A stretch of 64,000 bases of DNA, from NCBI GenBank assembly GCA_021292105.1, contig CM037868.1:29171403-29235402 (forward strand). The letters are read 5' to 3'. Shown in pieces: positions 63,815-64,000 of this stretch (its first letter is position 1; the number at the start of each line of letters is the position of its first letter). Source of the stretch: Anadara kagoshimensis (Eukaryota > Mollusca > Bivalvia > Arcoida > Arcidae). A program made the translations under genes and the position numbers. The notes below the pieces were generated by a model. The model saw only the letters and a program-made list of their open reading frames with translations. It was not told where the DNA came from and did not search any database.

Positions 63815-63935
63815 ACTCCTAATGAAGTCCGACGCCTAATGAAGTCCGGACTTCATTGGGCGTCGAAATTGCAACGTCTAATGCAGTCCGGACTTCATTA
63901 GGCGTTGACAATTTCGACGCCTAATGAAGTCCACA
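63815..63935. repeat. Cluster of short palindromes built on 'cgcctaatgaagtcc'
   Basis: Six half-units in alternating orientation make two back-to-back hairpins, 63830-63865 and 63872-63905, each centred on 'tccgga', with a further half-unit on each side. Confidence 0.95.
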
Positions 63936-64000
63936 GATTGGGGCTCCAGACGAGGAGACTTTTTGATATTACCAAAAAAAAGTCTCAAAATTTTACGACT

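Overview
The window looks like AT-rich eukaryotic DNA from an invertebrate, most likely a bivalve mollusc. It has intron-split coding, GT/AG splice sites, dense minisatellites, MITEs and fold-back elements. It also carries molluscan-type repeats with 'gggcaataactctg' and 'gggagataactc' motifs. The species cannot be fixed from sequence alone.

One host gene is clear. It runs on the minus strand and encodes an M1-family zinc aminopeptidase (aminopeptidase N / glutamyl aminopeptidase type). It is a predicted type II membrane protein, and it leaves the window at the left edge. Seven exons are well supported, in coding order: 22607-21971 (cytosolic tail, membrane anchor, start of the N-terminal domain), 20417-20141, 5333-5213, 3851-3697 (GAMEN and HELAH), 3120-2995 (distal zinc-ligand Glu), 1292-1158 (catalytic Tyr) and 609-478. 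Every junction is phase-consistent. The C-terminal domain lies beyond position 1. Upstream, phase-compatible candidate 5' exons lie at 38396-38331, 36845-36776 and 25015-24940.

The gene is heavily invaded by tandem repeats. The intron at 5334-20140 holds a 50-bp array, a 35-bp array, smaller arrays and a 2.2-kb G-rich polypurine tract. The upstream intron holds a 26-bp array of heat-shock-element-like cores, a 39-41-bp palindromic AT-rich array and a roughly 45-bp array of several kb. Two arrays have captured the gene itself. The 3' end and splice donor of exon 5333-5213 form a 10-copy, 57-bp, in-frame minisatellite. The 3' part of exon 20417-20141 was copied three times by nested duplication inside the polypurine tract. 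A MITE end lies at intron position +6 of the donor after exon 3120-2995.

From about 38.4 kb to the right edge I find no convincing host gene. This part holds a 48-bp array, MITEs and fold-back elements (37.5-38.3, 44.3-44.9, 46.4-47.4, 48.5-48.9, 49.2 kb) and a decayed mariner (49.5-50.2 kb). It also holds two related minisatellite-bearing elements next to LINE fragments (50.4-51.7 and 60.1-62.5 kb), compound TTTA arrays (54.6-55.3 kb) and a decayed repeat-family coding remnant (57.4-58.4 kb). The right end has a tRNA-derived SINE (59 kb), a hAT transposase fragment (62.5-63.5 kb) and a cluster of short perfect palindromes (63.8-63.95 kb).
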